Shown here in pieces: positions 1-6,543 of a stretch of DNA of 7,475 nucleotides (the stretch's first letter is position 1; each line of letters starts with the position of its first letter). The position numbers were made by a program, and so were the translations under genes. This DNA is from Bacteroidales bacterium (GTDB lineage Bacteria; Bacteroidota; Bacteroidia; Bacteroidales; VadinHA17). Location of the stretch: the NCBI GenBank assembly GCA_029935275.1, contig JAOZKQ010000099.1:1-7475 (forward strand), given 5' to 3'. Below the pieces are notes generated by a model, which saw only the letters and a list, made by a program, of their open reading frames with translations, made no database searches and was not told the DNA's origin.

Positions 1-928
1 CTCCCTGAATATTGTAGGTATAGGTATATCTGGCTGCATAAATCCATCCTTGTTGTCCCCATACCTGATAGATTTTTTCTTTTAGGCTGGAAACATTATT
101 ATAGGTATATTGAATAATTGAATTATTATCCCATTTTGTACTATCCGCATCCCATACTTCTCCTGTTTCAGTTGTTAATCGGTTTTGTGCATCATAAGAG
201 TATATTATTTTATTAGAATTGATCCAGGTCATGGAATCAGTGTGGTAATTTTGCCGTAACAGTCCAATCCTGTTAGCATTTTCATAAGTGAACATAAAGC
301 GGTAATTACTTTTCCATGAAAGACTATCAGTCCTCCATGTTTCCTTAAGGTAATATGTCCAGTTACCTTCATTATCAAAGCTATAAGAATATTTTAATGT
401 ATCATTCCAAATTTGGGCTTCGACATTCCAGTAAGCATTTATATAATGTTTTAGATTATTAACCGAGTCATAGGTGTATGTATTTTTTGCCCTGTTTACC
501 CAGTATTCATTTTCAGCATCCCGGACTTGAGTAATTTCCTCTTTTTTATTTCCCTGGAAATTGTAGGAAGTCTCAACTCTTGATATTTCTTTCCAATATT
601 CATCTGATGATACCCAGATACGTGATAGTCTTTCAATGGGAAGGTTTTCAGTATTGTATTTATACAGGCCACTCTGAGTCTGTTGCCATACTTCAGTATT
701 TTTATTCCATTCAAATAAATAAATGGAATCCAGAAGACTGGTACCCGATAGGGATTTAAGCTTATAAGTATAATTTTCAGGTAATGCAAGGCTGTCTCTG
801 TGCCAGACTGATTTTGGGTTCAGATTTGATAGGTCCTGGGCATTTGCTTCACAAAAAATAAGGAAAAGCCAAATGCCGGGTAAAAATGGGTTTTTAATAA
901 TAGACCTTATAAAAGAATTCAATCTCAT
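1..928 (-). CDS. Secreted Trp/Tyr-repeat protein, partial (C-terminus off the left edge); probable type IX secretion cargo
   Basis: An open frame reads leftward from the ATG at 928-926 for 309 codons without a stop and leaves the window, so the C-terminus is missing. Residues 1-31 look like a Sec signal peptide: basic start (MRLNSFIRS), hydrophobic core (FLPGIWLFLIF), then CEANAQ with likely cleavage after ANA. A Cys precedes this, but Phe at -1 makes a lipobox unlikely. From about residue 150 the protein is a tandem repeat of roughly 30 residues. Second Trp of each unit: W174, W205, W235, W266, W295. Aromatic Y-x-Y/F strands: Y153, Y182, Y215, Y245, Y276, Y305. The unit reads roughly W..DS..W.....Y.YSYD..N.L. 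Repeats of this kind, loosely like YD/RHS strands, occur in Bacteroidota surface proteins that often end in a type IX sorting domain; that domain would lie outside the window and is inferred. No function is recognised. It lies downstream of the metallopeptidase gene on the same strand with a 141-bp gap. Confidence 0.8.
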   Translation of the reverse strand, partial: MRLNSFIRSIIKNPFLPGIWLFLIFCEANAQDLSNLNPKSVWHRDSLALPENYTYKLKSLSGTSLLDSIYLFEWNKNTEVWQQTQSGLYKYNTENLPIERLSRIWVSSDEYWKEISRVETSYNFQGNKKEEITQVRDAENEYWVNRAKNTYTYDSVNNLKHYINAYWNVEAQIWNDTLKYSYSFDNEGNWTYYLKETWRTDSLSWKSNYRFMFTYENANRIGLLRQNYHTDSMTWINSNKIIYSYDAQNRLTTETGEVWDADSTKWDNNSIIQYTYNNVSSLKEKIYQVWGQQGWIYAARYTYTYNIQG

Positions 929-963
929 CTGAAATGAATCTGCTGTTTATAAAATTGAGATGA

Positions 964-985
964 TAAATGCTCTTTTATGCATTTA
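964..985. repeat. Perfect 7-bp inverted repeat upstream of the repeat-protein gene
   Basis: TAAATGC, 8-bp loop, GCATTTA: a perfect 7-bp stem ending 36 bp before the start codon at 928. The stem is AT-rich and no T-tract follows on the minus strand, so it is a poor intrinsic terminator. It could be a leader hairpin or an operator. An 8-bp palindrome, GAAGCTTC, sits next to it at 987-994. Confidence 0.4.
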
Positions 986-1044
986 CGAAGCTTCATTAAG
1001 AATGTTTCCTGAAAAGTTATGGAATAATTCTTGTTCACCCCTGA

Positions 1045-1052
1045 CAAAATTA
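1045..1052 (-). promoter_or_regulatory. Candidate Bacteroidota -7 element for the repeat-protein gene
   Basis: On the minus strand this reads TAATTTTG, a full match to the Bacteroidota -7 consensus TAnnTTTG. An imperfect -33 element (TTTC instead of TTTG) lies about 22 bp upstream, inside the 3' end of the metallopeptidase gene. It would give a leader of about 110 nt before the ATG at 928. Such short matches arise by chance in AT-rich DNA, so this is only a candidate. Confidence 0.27.
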
Positions 1053-1069
1053 CTCCAGTAAGTCTGTTT

Positions 1070-1786
1070 TTATGGAAATATTTCAATTCTGTAATTTCTT
1101 AGTTCTTTTGATAGTGCTTTACCATTACCGATGCATTGATCAAGGGCATTCCAGAAATTTAATGAATGGTTTTTATGAACTGTATGAGTAAGCTCATGAA
1201 CCAGGATATAATCAAGGAGGTGCTGTGGAAGCCTCATTACATTAATGTTTATGTTGATATTGTTTGAGGATGAGCAACTGCCCCATAATGTTTTCTGGTT
1301 TTTCAAGCTTAGTTTCCGGTAAGTAAAACCATATTTTAGAGCCAGTTGCTTTAAATGTTCCGGGATGTACTCCAATGCTTCCATTCTTAAAGTTTTTTGA
1401 ATCCCGTACTTTATAGCTTCCTGTACTTTAGGATGATCCACCTTTAGCTGAGAAGGATAATTAATCCGGATTAATTTGCTGTTAATGTGAATACCTATAT
1501 TTTTTCTTTCTTCATCCCGGATTTCCAGGCGATGCCATTTTGTTCGGAATTCAGTTTGTTCATTGAAAATTTGTGATGATTTTTCAATTTTAGCAGCTTT
1601 TTCAAGATGCTTTCTTATCCATTCTTTCTTCTCAACGGCAAACTTTCTTCCAATAGCAAAGGGAATCCTTGCCGGAATAATTACCTGCACTTCATGCCTT
1701 GATTTTATGCGGATAATTACCCGTTTTGCTTTATTGCTTTTTTGAATAAGTACGGGGCCAATCCCTTCCAGAAAAAACTGACTCAT
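1070..1786 (-). CDS. YgjP-like (DUF45/M48-type) zinc metallopeptidase
   Basis: A 238-residue protein with the hallmarks of the YgjP/DUF45 family, predicted cytosolic metallopeptidases related to SprT/WLM proteins. The zinc site is V-H-E-L-T-H at residues 196-201 (H197 and H201 as ligands, E198 catalytic). The downstream H207 in NHSLNFW supplies the third ligand, matching the family pattern HELxHxxxxxHxxxFW. The other family signature, WGSCSS followed by an N/I-rich strand, is at 168-182. The N-terminal 100 residues are basic and beta-rich (KRVIIRIKSR...VQVIIPAR), as in the family, and no signal peptide is seen. The length is normal and all catalytic residues are present. The ATG at 1786 is the natural start: it is preceded by an A/T-rich leader and the family N-terminus begins close to it. 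The physiological substrate of these proteins is not well established. It is transcribed away from tolC. Confidence 0.9.
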   Translation of the reverse strand: MSQFFLEGIGPVLIQKSNKAKRVIIRIKSRHEVQVIIPARIPFAIGRKFAVEKKEWIRKHLEKAAKIEKSSQIFNEQTEFRTKWHRLEIRDEERKNIGIHINSKLIRINYPSQLKVDHPKVQEAIKYGIQKTLRMEALEYIPEHLKQLALKYGFTYRKLSLKNQKTLWGSCSSSNNINININVMRLPQHLLDYILVHELTHTVHKNHSLNFWNALDQCIGNGKALSKELRNYRIEIFP

Positions 1787-1889
1787 AAAAAATAAATAAA
1801 AAATTCAGCGGGGAAATTATAAAAGACTTTTCAATAAAAGTTATTTATTCTTTTTTTTTATATAAAAAATTAAAATTGTACATTTGAAG

Positions 1890-1930
1890 GCCGATTTAAT
1901 CTCCCCTAACCCCCCAACAAGAAGATCGGC
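1890..1930. repeat. C-rich intergenic element flanked by a 6-bp inverted repeat
   Basis: GCCGAT at 1890-1895 pairs with ATCGGC at 1925-1930, enclosing 29 bp that contain CTCCCCTAACCCCCC. Its composition contrasts sharply with the surrounding A/T tracts. C-rich strings of the CTCCCCTAACCCC kind recur between genes in several Bacteroidota genomes, so this may be a dispersed-repeat relic. A 6-bp stem with a 29-base loop is weak as an RNA structure. Confidence 0.35.
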
Positions 1931-2010
1931 TCTTTACACTGGCTGAAAGTTGGCTGGTGTTGGTATATTGAATAATAAATTCAGTAAGACTTTGTAACAA
2001 ATTTATACTA

Positions 2011-2081
2011 ATCAAAATAATAATAGGTCGAAGTATTTTTAATATATTTCAATTTATTAATTTAGGTTGATCAAAATAATA
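2011..2081. repeat. 12-bp direct repeat in the tolC leader region
   Basis: ATCAAAATAATA occurs at 2011-2022 and again at 2070-2081, the second copy ending 12 bp before the tolC ATG. The start-to-start distance is 59 bp. It could be a paired protein-binding site, but in DNA this AT-rich a chance origin is realistic. Confidence 0.35.
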
Positions 2082-2093
2082 TAAAAAACACAA

Positions 2094-3467
2094 ATGAAAA
2101 GTAAACAATTAATTTTAAGTGCATTTTTTATTTTTTCTTCTATAACTACAGCATTTAATCAGGAAAATAAAATCTGGACAATTGCGGAGTGTGTGGATTA
2201 TGCATATGAAAACAACATACAGATTAAGCAACAGGTGTTGAATACGAAATTTAATGAGAATACGGTTAAACAATCCAAAATACAGATAGCTCCAAACCTG
2301 AATGCAAATACGTCTTATATGTACGCTACCGGAAGGGTTCTTGACCAATCTACTTATCTCTATAAGAACCAGGACCAGAATTCCCAAAATATTGGAATAA
2401 GCTCAGGGATGACGCTGTTTAATGGCTTGCAGCAGTCCAATACCATTAAAAAGAACAAATATGCCTTAATGGCCAGTGTTGAAGACGTGGAAAGGTTGAA
2501 AAATGACATTGCTGTTAATATTGCACTGGCCTATTTACAGATATTGCTTAATAAAGAGCTTCTTCAGGTTGCAGAAAGTCAACTGGAAGTTTCTAATTTA
2601 CAGGTTGAAAGGACAAAATCATTTGTTGATGTTGGGAATCTGCCTGAAGGGAACCTTCTGGAAATAAAAGCACAGGTATCAAGGGAAGAAATGCAGGTAA
2701 TTGAAGCTTCTAACCGTTTAGATATTTCCTACTTAAACCTAACCCAATTGCTTGATCTTGATTCAGTAGGTAATTTTGAGATTGAAACGCCTGATCTGGC
2801 TGATTTATTAGATACAAATTATATTGTGCCACCTATTGAAATTATTTATAGTGATGCCCAGAATTTCCGGCCAGAAATCAGAGGGGCCAAGTATCGACTG
2901 GAAAGTTCTGAAATGTCATTAAAGGTTGCCAAGGGTGCCCACTCTCCCCGCTTAACCATGAGTGGTAATTACAATACTTTATTTTCTGATACCAGGAGAA
3001 AGATATCTTTAGATCCAAGTGGGGGTATAATTGAAGAAGATTATCCATATTGGAATCAGTTACAGGATAACAGAAACTGGGGCATTGGGCTGGGCTTAGC
3101 CATACCAATTTTTAACGGTTGGATGGTAAATGCCAATGTGAAAAATGCGAAACTGAATATTGAGAATTATCAGCTGGAGCTTAAGAATACAAGAAATATC
3201 CTGTATAAAGAGATACAGCAGGCATACGCGGATGCTACTGCAGCTATGAAAAAATATAAAGCAAGTCAAAATGCTGTTATTTCTATGAATGAAGCATTCC
3301 GATATACAGAACAAAAATACAATGTTGGTATGGTAAATTCAGTTGATTATAATACTTCAAAAAATACACTTACACAGGCTCAGTCAGAATTGCTGCAATC
3401 GAAATACACATATATATTTCTCATTAATGTACTCGAATTTTATCGGGGGAATCCCATTTTATTATAA
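2094..3467 (+). CDS. TolC-family outer membrane efflux channel
   Basis: A 457-residue outer-membrane channel of the TolC/OEP family, the exit duct of tripartite efflux or type I secretion systems. Residues 1-20 form a Sec signal peptide (MKSK, then a hydrophobic core to TTA). The mature protein opens with WTIAECVDYAYENN (28-41), the usual Bacteroidota TolC start. The internal duplication of the family is visible: LFNG at 108-111 is mirrored by IFNG at 339-342 (beta strand and turn), and the VG.....(D/E) helix start at 180-181 is mirrored by VG at 411-412, each followed by a long Gln/Glu/Ala-rich helix. Length is normal and both halves are intact. The adaptor gene starts 18 bp downstream, so co-transcription is very likely. 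The substrate cannot be told from the sequence. Confidence 0.93.
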   Translation: MKSKQLILSAFFIFSSITTAFNQENKIWTIAECVDYAYENNIQIKQQVLNTKFNENTVKQSKIQIAPNLNANTSYMYATGRVLDQSTYLYKNQDQNSQNIGISSGMTLFNGLQQSNTIKKNKYALMASVEDVERLKNDIAVNIALAYLQILLNKELLQVAESQLEVSNLQVERTKSFVDVGNLPEGNLLEIKAQVSREEMQVIEASNRLDISYLNLTQLLDLDSVGNFEIETPDLADLLDTNYIVPPIEIIYSDAQNFRPEIRGAKYRLESSEMSLKVAKGAHSPRLTMSGNYNTLFSDTRRKISLDPSGGIIEEDYPYWNQLQDNRNWGIGLGLAIPIFNGWMVNANVKNAKLNIENYQLELKNTRNILYKEIQQAYADATAAMKKYKASQNAVISMNEAFRYTEQKYNVGMVNSVDYNTSKNTLTQAQSELLQSKYTYIFLINVLEFYRGNPILL

Positions 3468-3485
3468 TAATTATTAGCTAAAAAA

Positions 3486-4781
3486 ATGAATACAGGTAAA
3501 ACACTTAAGATTGTTCTAGTTCTTGCGGTAGTTCTTATCGCCCTTGCTTTTGTAGGTAAAAGAAAAGGTTGGTTTGGGAAAGCGGAAACTGTAAAAGTTT
3601 CTGTGGAGCAGGCAAAAAACAGAACCATTGTCGAAACCATTAACGGGAATGGTAAAATTCACCCCGAAAAAGAAGTTAAAATTACTCCTGATGTGTCAGG
3701 AGAAGTTGTGGGTTTGTATGTTAAAGAAGGAGAAAGTGTTACTCAGGGTACACTTTTGGCAAAGATAAGGCCCGATACTTATATTTCAATAAAGGCACGG
3801 TCTGAGGCCGCTTTAAACTCGACAAAAGCCCGGCAAACTCAAGCAGAGGCAAATTTAACACAGGCAAGGCTCTCTTTTAATAGAAGTAAGACGCTTTGGG
3901 AACAGAAAACAATCTCCCAGTCAGATTACGAGCAGGCGGAAGCTACCTATAAAATGGCAGCAGCTGATGTTGCTTCAGCAAAAGCTTCAGTTAGAAGTGC
4001 AGAAGCATCATTAAATGAGGCTGATGAGAACCTTATTAAAACTACTCTGTATGCTCCCATTGATGGTACTATTTATGGTCTGAGTATTGAGCAGGGTGAG
4101 CGTGTAGTGGGTACTGCAATGATGTCTGGTACTGAGATGATGAGGATTGCTAACTTAAGCATTATGGAGGTGGTAGTTGAAATAAACGAAAATGATGTTG
4201 TGCGGGTAAGTTATGGAGATACTGCCCTGGTTGAGGTAGATGCATATATGGACCATAAATTTAAAGGTGTTGTTACTGAAATTGCTAATTCGGCTTCAAC
4301 CAGTGGAGTTTCAGTGGATCAGGTTACCAGTTTTAATGTGAAAATTCTGCTTTTACGGGAATCTTATCTTGTCCTGGTCAGTGAAGCAAGTCCAAGTCCA
4401 TTCAGACCGGGGATGTCAGCTACTGTAGATATCCAGACTGAATCAAAATTTGGGATTTTATCTATTCCTATTCAAGCTGTTACTACCCGTACTGATACTT
4501 TAGGAAATGAAAATGAGGATGAAGATATTATTTCTAATTCAGACGATGAAGAAAAAGTAGTGGTCTTTGTTTTGAATGAAGATGAAACAATGTCTTTGCG
4601 ACGAGAAGTAAAAACAGGAATACAGGATAATAATTATATTGAGCTTATAGAGGGTATTGATGATGAGGATAAGGTAATTGTAGCCCCCTATAGTGCAGTA
4701 TCAAAAAAATTGAGTGATAGTACCCTGGTTGAGGTGGTTTCTAAAAAAGATCTCTTCAATAAAAAGAAGAAAAAGAAATAA
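3486..4781 (+). CDS. HlyD/MacA-type periplasmic adaptor (membrane fusion protein)
   Basis: A 431-residue periplasmic adaptor that would link an inner-membrane pump to the TolC channel encoded just upstream. Residues 8-24 are one hydrophobic segment (an N-terminal anchor or uncleaved signal) followed by KRK. Next come the first lipoyl half (about 56-95, with ITPDVSGEVVGLYVKEGESV), an Ala/Gln/Glu-rich alpha-hairpin (about 100-182), the second lipoyl half (about 185-225, LYAPIDGTIYGLSIEQGERV), a beta-barrel (about 226-320, ending FRPGMSATVDI) and a membrane-proximal domain (about 325-420). A strongly acidic insert, NENEDED..SNSDDEE, occupies about 341-356. The protein ends in a lysine-rich tail (KKKDLFNKKKKKK). 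Domain order and length fit MacA-like adaptors of ABC exporters, but RND-type adaptors look similar. No pump gene follows: the next gene is tsaB, 106 bp on. The pump may be encoded elsewhere or may have been lost. Confidence 0.92.
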   Translation: MNTGKTLKIVLVLAVVLIALAFVGKRKGWFGKAETVKVSVEQAKNRTIVETINGNGKIHPEKEVKITPDVSGEVVGLYVKEGESVTQGTLLAKIRPDTYISIKARSEAALNSTKARQTQAEANLTQARLSFNRSKTLWEQKTISQSDYEQAEATYKMAAADVASAKASVRSAEASLNEADENLIKTTLYAPIDGTIYGLSIEQGERVVGTAMMSGTEMMRIANLSIMEVVVEINENDVVRVSYGDTALVEVDAYMDHKFKGVVTEIANSASTSGVSVDQVTSFNVKILLLRESYLVLVSEASPSPFRPGMSATVDIQTESKFGILSIPIQAVTTRTDTLGNENEDEDIISNSDDEEKVVVFVLNEDETMSLRREVKTGIQDNNYIELIEGIDDEDKVIVAPYSAVSKKLSDSTLVEVVSKKDLFNKKKKKK

Positions 4782-4887
4782 GACAGGCTTTTTTCGGATT
4801 TAAGAATTCTGATTAATTAAAGGTCCCCTAAACTACCGGTATCTATCGAAACTTCAAAGATCAATTTTTAGAGCTTATCTGTACAGA

Positions 4888-5616
4888 ATGGCACATATTT
4901 TACACATCGAAACGGCCTCGGTTACCTGCTCTGTAGCAATTTCAAGTAATGAAAAGCTCCTTGCAATACGTGAGAGCTATGTAGATAAGTCACATGCAGC
5001 CCTTGTGACTGTTTTTATTCAGGAATTATTTGAGGAGACCGGACTAAAACCTTCTGATCTTGATGCTATTTCTGTGAGTATGGGGCCTGGTTCTTATACC
5101 GGTTTAAGGATAGGTGTTTCAACTGCAAAAGGACTGGCCTACGGGCTTGCAAAGCCATTGATTGCAGTTAATACACTAAAAGCTATGGCATGGGGTTTGG
5201 TAAACTCCCCGGAGTTAGATCATATTGATTTAGTGAATGACTTTTATCTTTCTCCAATGATAGATGCCCGCCGTATGGAAGTTTATACTTCTCTTTTTGA
5301 TAAAGAATTAAGAAGCATAAAAGAAATATCTGCAGAGATCATCGATGAGAAGTCTTTTCAGGCATTTATGGATAAGAAACCCGTTTTCTTTTTTGGAAAT
5401 GGGGCTGAAAAGTGTGAAGCTATTATTCAGCATAAAAATGCCATGTTCATTCCCGGCTTTCATAACTCCTCTAAATATATGGTTTCCCTTGCCTATGAGT
5501 CGTACCGGTTAAAAAAGTTTGAGGATGTTGCTTATTTTGAACCTTTCTATCTCAAAGATTTTATTGCTACTAGCCCTAAAAATAAAATTCTGGGCACCTT
5601 CTTTTCGGGCAAATAA
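4888..5616 (+). CDS. tsaB: tRNA threonylcarbamoyladenosine biosynthesis protein TsaB
   Basis: A 242-residue TsaB, the ASKHA-fold partner that binds and stabilises TsaD during transfer of the threonylcarbamoyl group to A37 of ANN-decoding tRNAs (t6A). The N-terminal strand ILHIETASVTCSVAIS (4-19) replaces the phosphate-1 loop region. The diagnostic SMGPGSYTGLRIGVSTAKGL lies at 64-83. MIDARRMEVYTS at 124-135 is the second conserved block, and EPFYLKDF at 218-225 is a common C-terminal signature in Bacteroidota. It lacks the His-x-x-x-His metal site of TsaD, which separates it from that paralogue. Length is normal. The ATG at 4888 lies only three residues before the conserved strand, so the start is well placed. 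TsaC, TsaD and TsaE are not encoded in the window, which is usual. Confidence 0.95.
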   Translation: MAHILHIETASVTCSVAISSNEKLLAIRESYVDKSHAALVTVFIQELFEETGLKPSDLDAISVSMGPGSYTGLRIGVSTAKGLAYGLAKPLIAVNTLKAMAWGLVNSPELDHIDLVNDFYLSPMIDARRMEVYTSLFDKELRSIKEISAEIIDEKSFQAFMDKKPVFFFGNGAEKCEAIIQHKNAMFIPGFHNSSKYMVSLAYESYRLKKFEDVAYFEPFYLKDFIATSPKNKILGTFFSGK

Positions 5617-5674
5617 AAATTGTTTATTATATTGCCTCCCTGTTTTCATTTGATTTTTAAAAATTGATACACCA

Positions 5675-6457
5675 TTGAAAGTATCTGGATATATATTGCT
5701 AATCTTTTTTCTTTCTTTACCGGGGTTTGGTCAGGCCAATAAGAGAAAAGTGCCGGCCTATGTTGGTGAGGAGCTGGAGTATATAATTGCTTATGGATTT
5801 GTGAACTCTGGTGCTGCGAAAATAGTTTTTGATTATGATTCAATTAGTGGAAATTATCATATAAAGTCAGCTGCACGAACCATTGGCCTTGCTAATATTA
5901 TTTACAGAATCCTGGATATTTATGAATGCTATATGGATACACTTAACGGTTTGCCGGTAAAGGCGATAAGAAATATAAGGGAAGGAAATTACCGTAATTA
6001 TAATGAGGTAACATTTGATCATTCTACCCGTCAGGATTCCTGTATCATACATAGTCAGAGGTCAGGAACCAAAGCTGTTGATAAGGATATACTGGATATC
6101 TTATCAGGTTTCTATGAGCTAAGAAAAAACTACATCACACCTGATCTGAAAGTGGGGGATCTGATCATCATCAGGACCTACTTTACTGATGAAATATGGG
6201 ATCTGAAAGTACGCTATATGGGAAAGGAGACCATTAGAACCAAATATGGGAAGGTGAAATGCCTGAAGTTTAATCCGGTTACAGAGGTTGGCCGGGCATT
6301 TAAAACGGAGGAGGATATGACAGTATGGTTTTCGGATGATAAAAATAATATTCCGGTAAAGATGAGGGTTGAGTTACGGGTAGGTTCATTTAAGGCCACC
6401 CTTTCAGGTTACAAAGGCCTCAAATATGATTTTTCAAGCCTGAAATCAAAAAATTAG
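5675..6457 (+). CDS. DUF3108-family secreted protein, probable TTG start
   Basis: About 260 residues. The DUF3108 pattern begins soon after a signal peptide: YVGEELEYIIAYGFVNSGAA at 29-48. It closes with the conserved C-terminal half: VKCLKFNPVTEVG, then MTVWFSDDKNNIPVKM and the RVGSFKATLSGY strand. No ATG gives a complete N-terminus. The frame is closed by TGA at 5651-5653, and TTG at 5675 is the only standard start before the signal sequence. From that TTG the protein begins MKVSGYILLIFFLSLPGFGQ, a convincing Sec signal peptide with probable cleavage near GFG/Q. The family is widespread in envelope proteins of Gram-negative bacteria and its biochemical role is unknown; a beta-rich periplasmic protein is expected. 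It lies 58 bp after tsaB and 86 bp before efp on the same strand. Confidence 0.85.
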   Translation: MKVSGYILLIFFLSLPGFGQANKRKVPAYVGEELEYIIAYGFVNSGAAKIVFDYDSISGNYHIKSAARTIGLANIIYRILDIYECYMDTLNGLPVKAIRNIREGNYRNYNEVTFDHSTRQDSCIIHSQRSGTKAVDKDILDILSGFYELRKNYITPDLKVGDLIIIRTYFTDEIWDLKVRYMGKETIRTKYGKVKCLKFNPVTEVGRAFKTEEDMTVWFSDDKNNIPVKMRVELRVGSFKATLSGYKGLKYDFSSLKSKN

Positions 6458-6500
6458 AACAGAAAATATGTTTTAAAAATGGTTATTGATAAGATTCAGT

Positions 6501-6508
6501 TACTTTTG
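6501..6508 (+). promoter_or_regulatory. Candidate Bacteroidota promoter (-7 box) for efp
   Basis: TACTTTTG is a full match to TAnnTTTG, the -7 element used by the primary sigma factor of Bacteroidota. It sits in the 86-bp gap before efp and would start transcription near 6515, giving a leader of about 30 nt. No clean TTTG -33 element is present at the expected 19-21 bp spacing; TGTTTT at 6469-6474 is too far (26 bp). It would allow efp and the next gene to be expressed apart from tsaB and the DUF3108 gene. Confidence 0.45.
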
Positions 6509-6543
6509 TATGGATAAAGAATTGAAAATATAAATGATTTAAT

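Larger units (their letters stand above)
1787..2093. other. Divergent intergenic region (307 bp) between the metallopeptidase and tolC genes
   Basis: No coding frame or RNA gene is visible here. The region is very AT-rich, with A/T runs at 1787-1800 and 1852-1872, broken by a C-rich patch, CTCCCCTAACCCCCC, at 1901-1915. It must contain the promoters of both flanking genes. Near-consensus -7 boxes exist (TATATTTC at 2043-2050 on plus; TAAATTTG at 2005-1998 on minus), but none has a convincing -33 partner. The tolC leader ends in an A-rich stretch without a Shine-Dalgarno, as usual in Bacteroidota. Confidence 0.7.

Noticed and set aside
496..789. A 97-codon minus-strand open frame inside the repeat-protein gene
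   Set aside because: It lies in another frame of the same strand as the long open frame 928 to 1, which has a signal peptide and regular repeats. The smaller frame shows no domain or composition typical of a protein.
1563..1745. A 60-codon plus-strand open frame opposite the metallopeptidase gene
   Set aside because: It is fully antisense to the well-supported YgjP-like gene, and its Phe/Ile/Cys-rich translation is typical of a shadow frame.
1998..2050. Near-consensus -7 boxes (TAAATTTG on minus, TATATTTC on plus) as promoters of the divergent genes
   Set aside because: Neither has a TTTG -33 element at 19-21 bp. The minus-strand box is over 200 bp from its gene. Such matches are expected by chance in this AT-rich stretch.
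4782..4812. T-run after the adaptor stop (GGCTTTTTTCGG) as an intrinsic terminator
   Set aside because: No inverted repeat precedes the T-run, so there is no stem to support termination.
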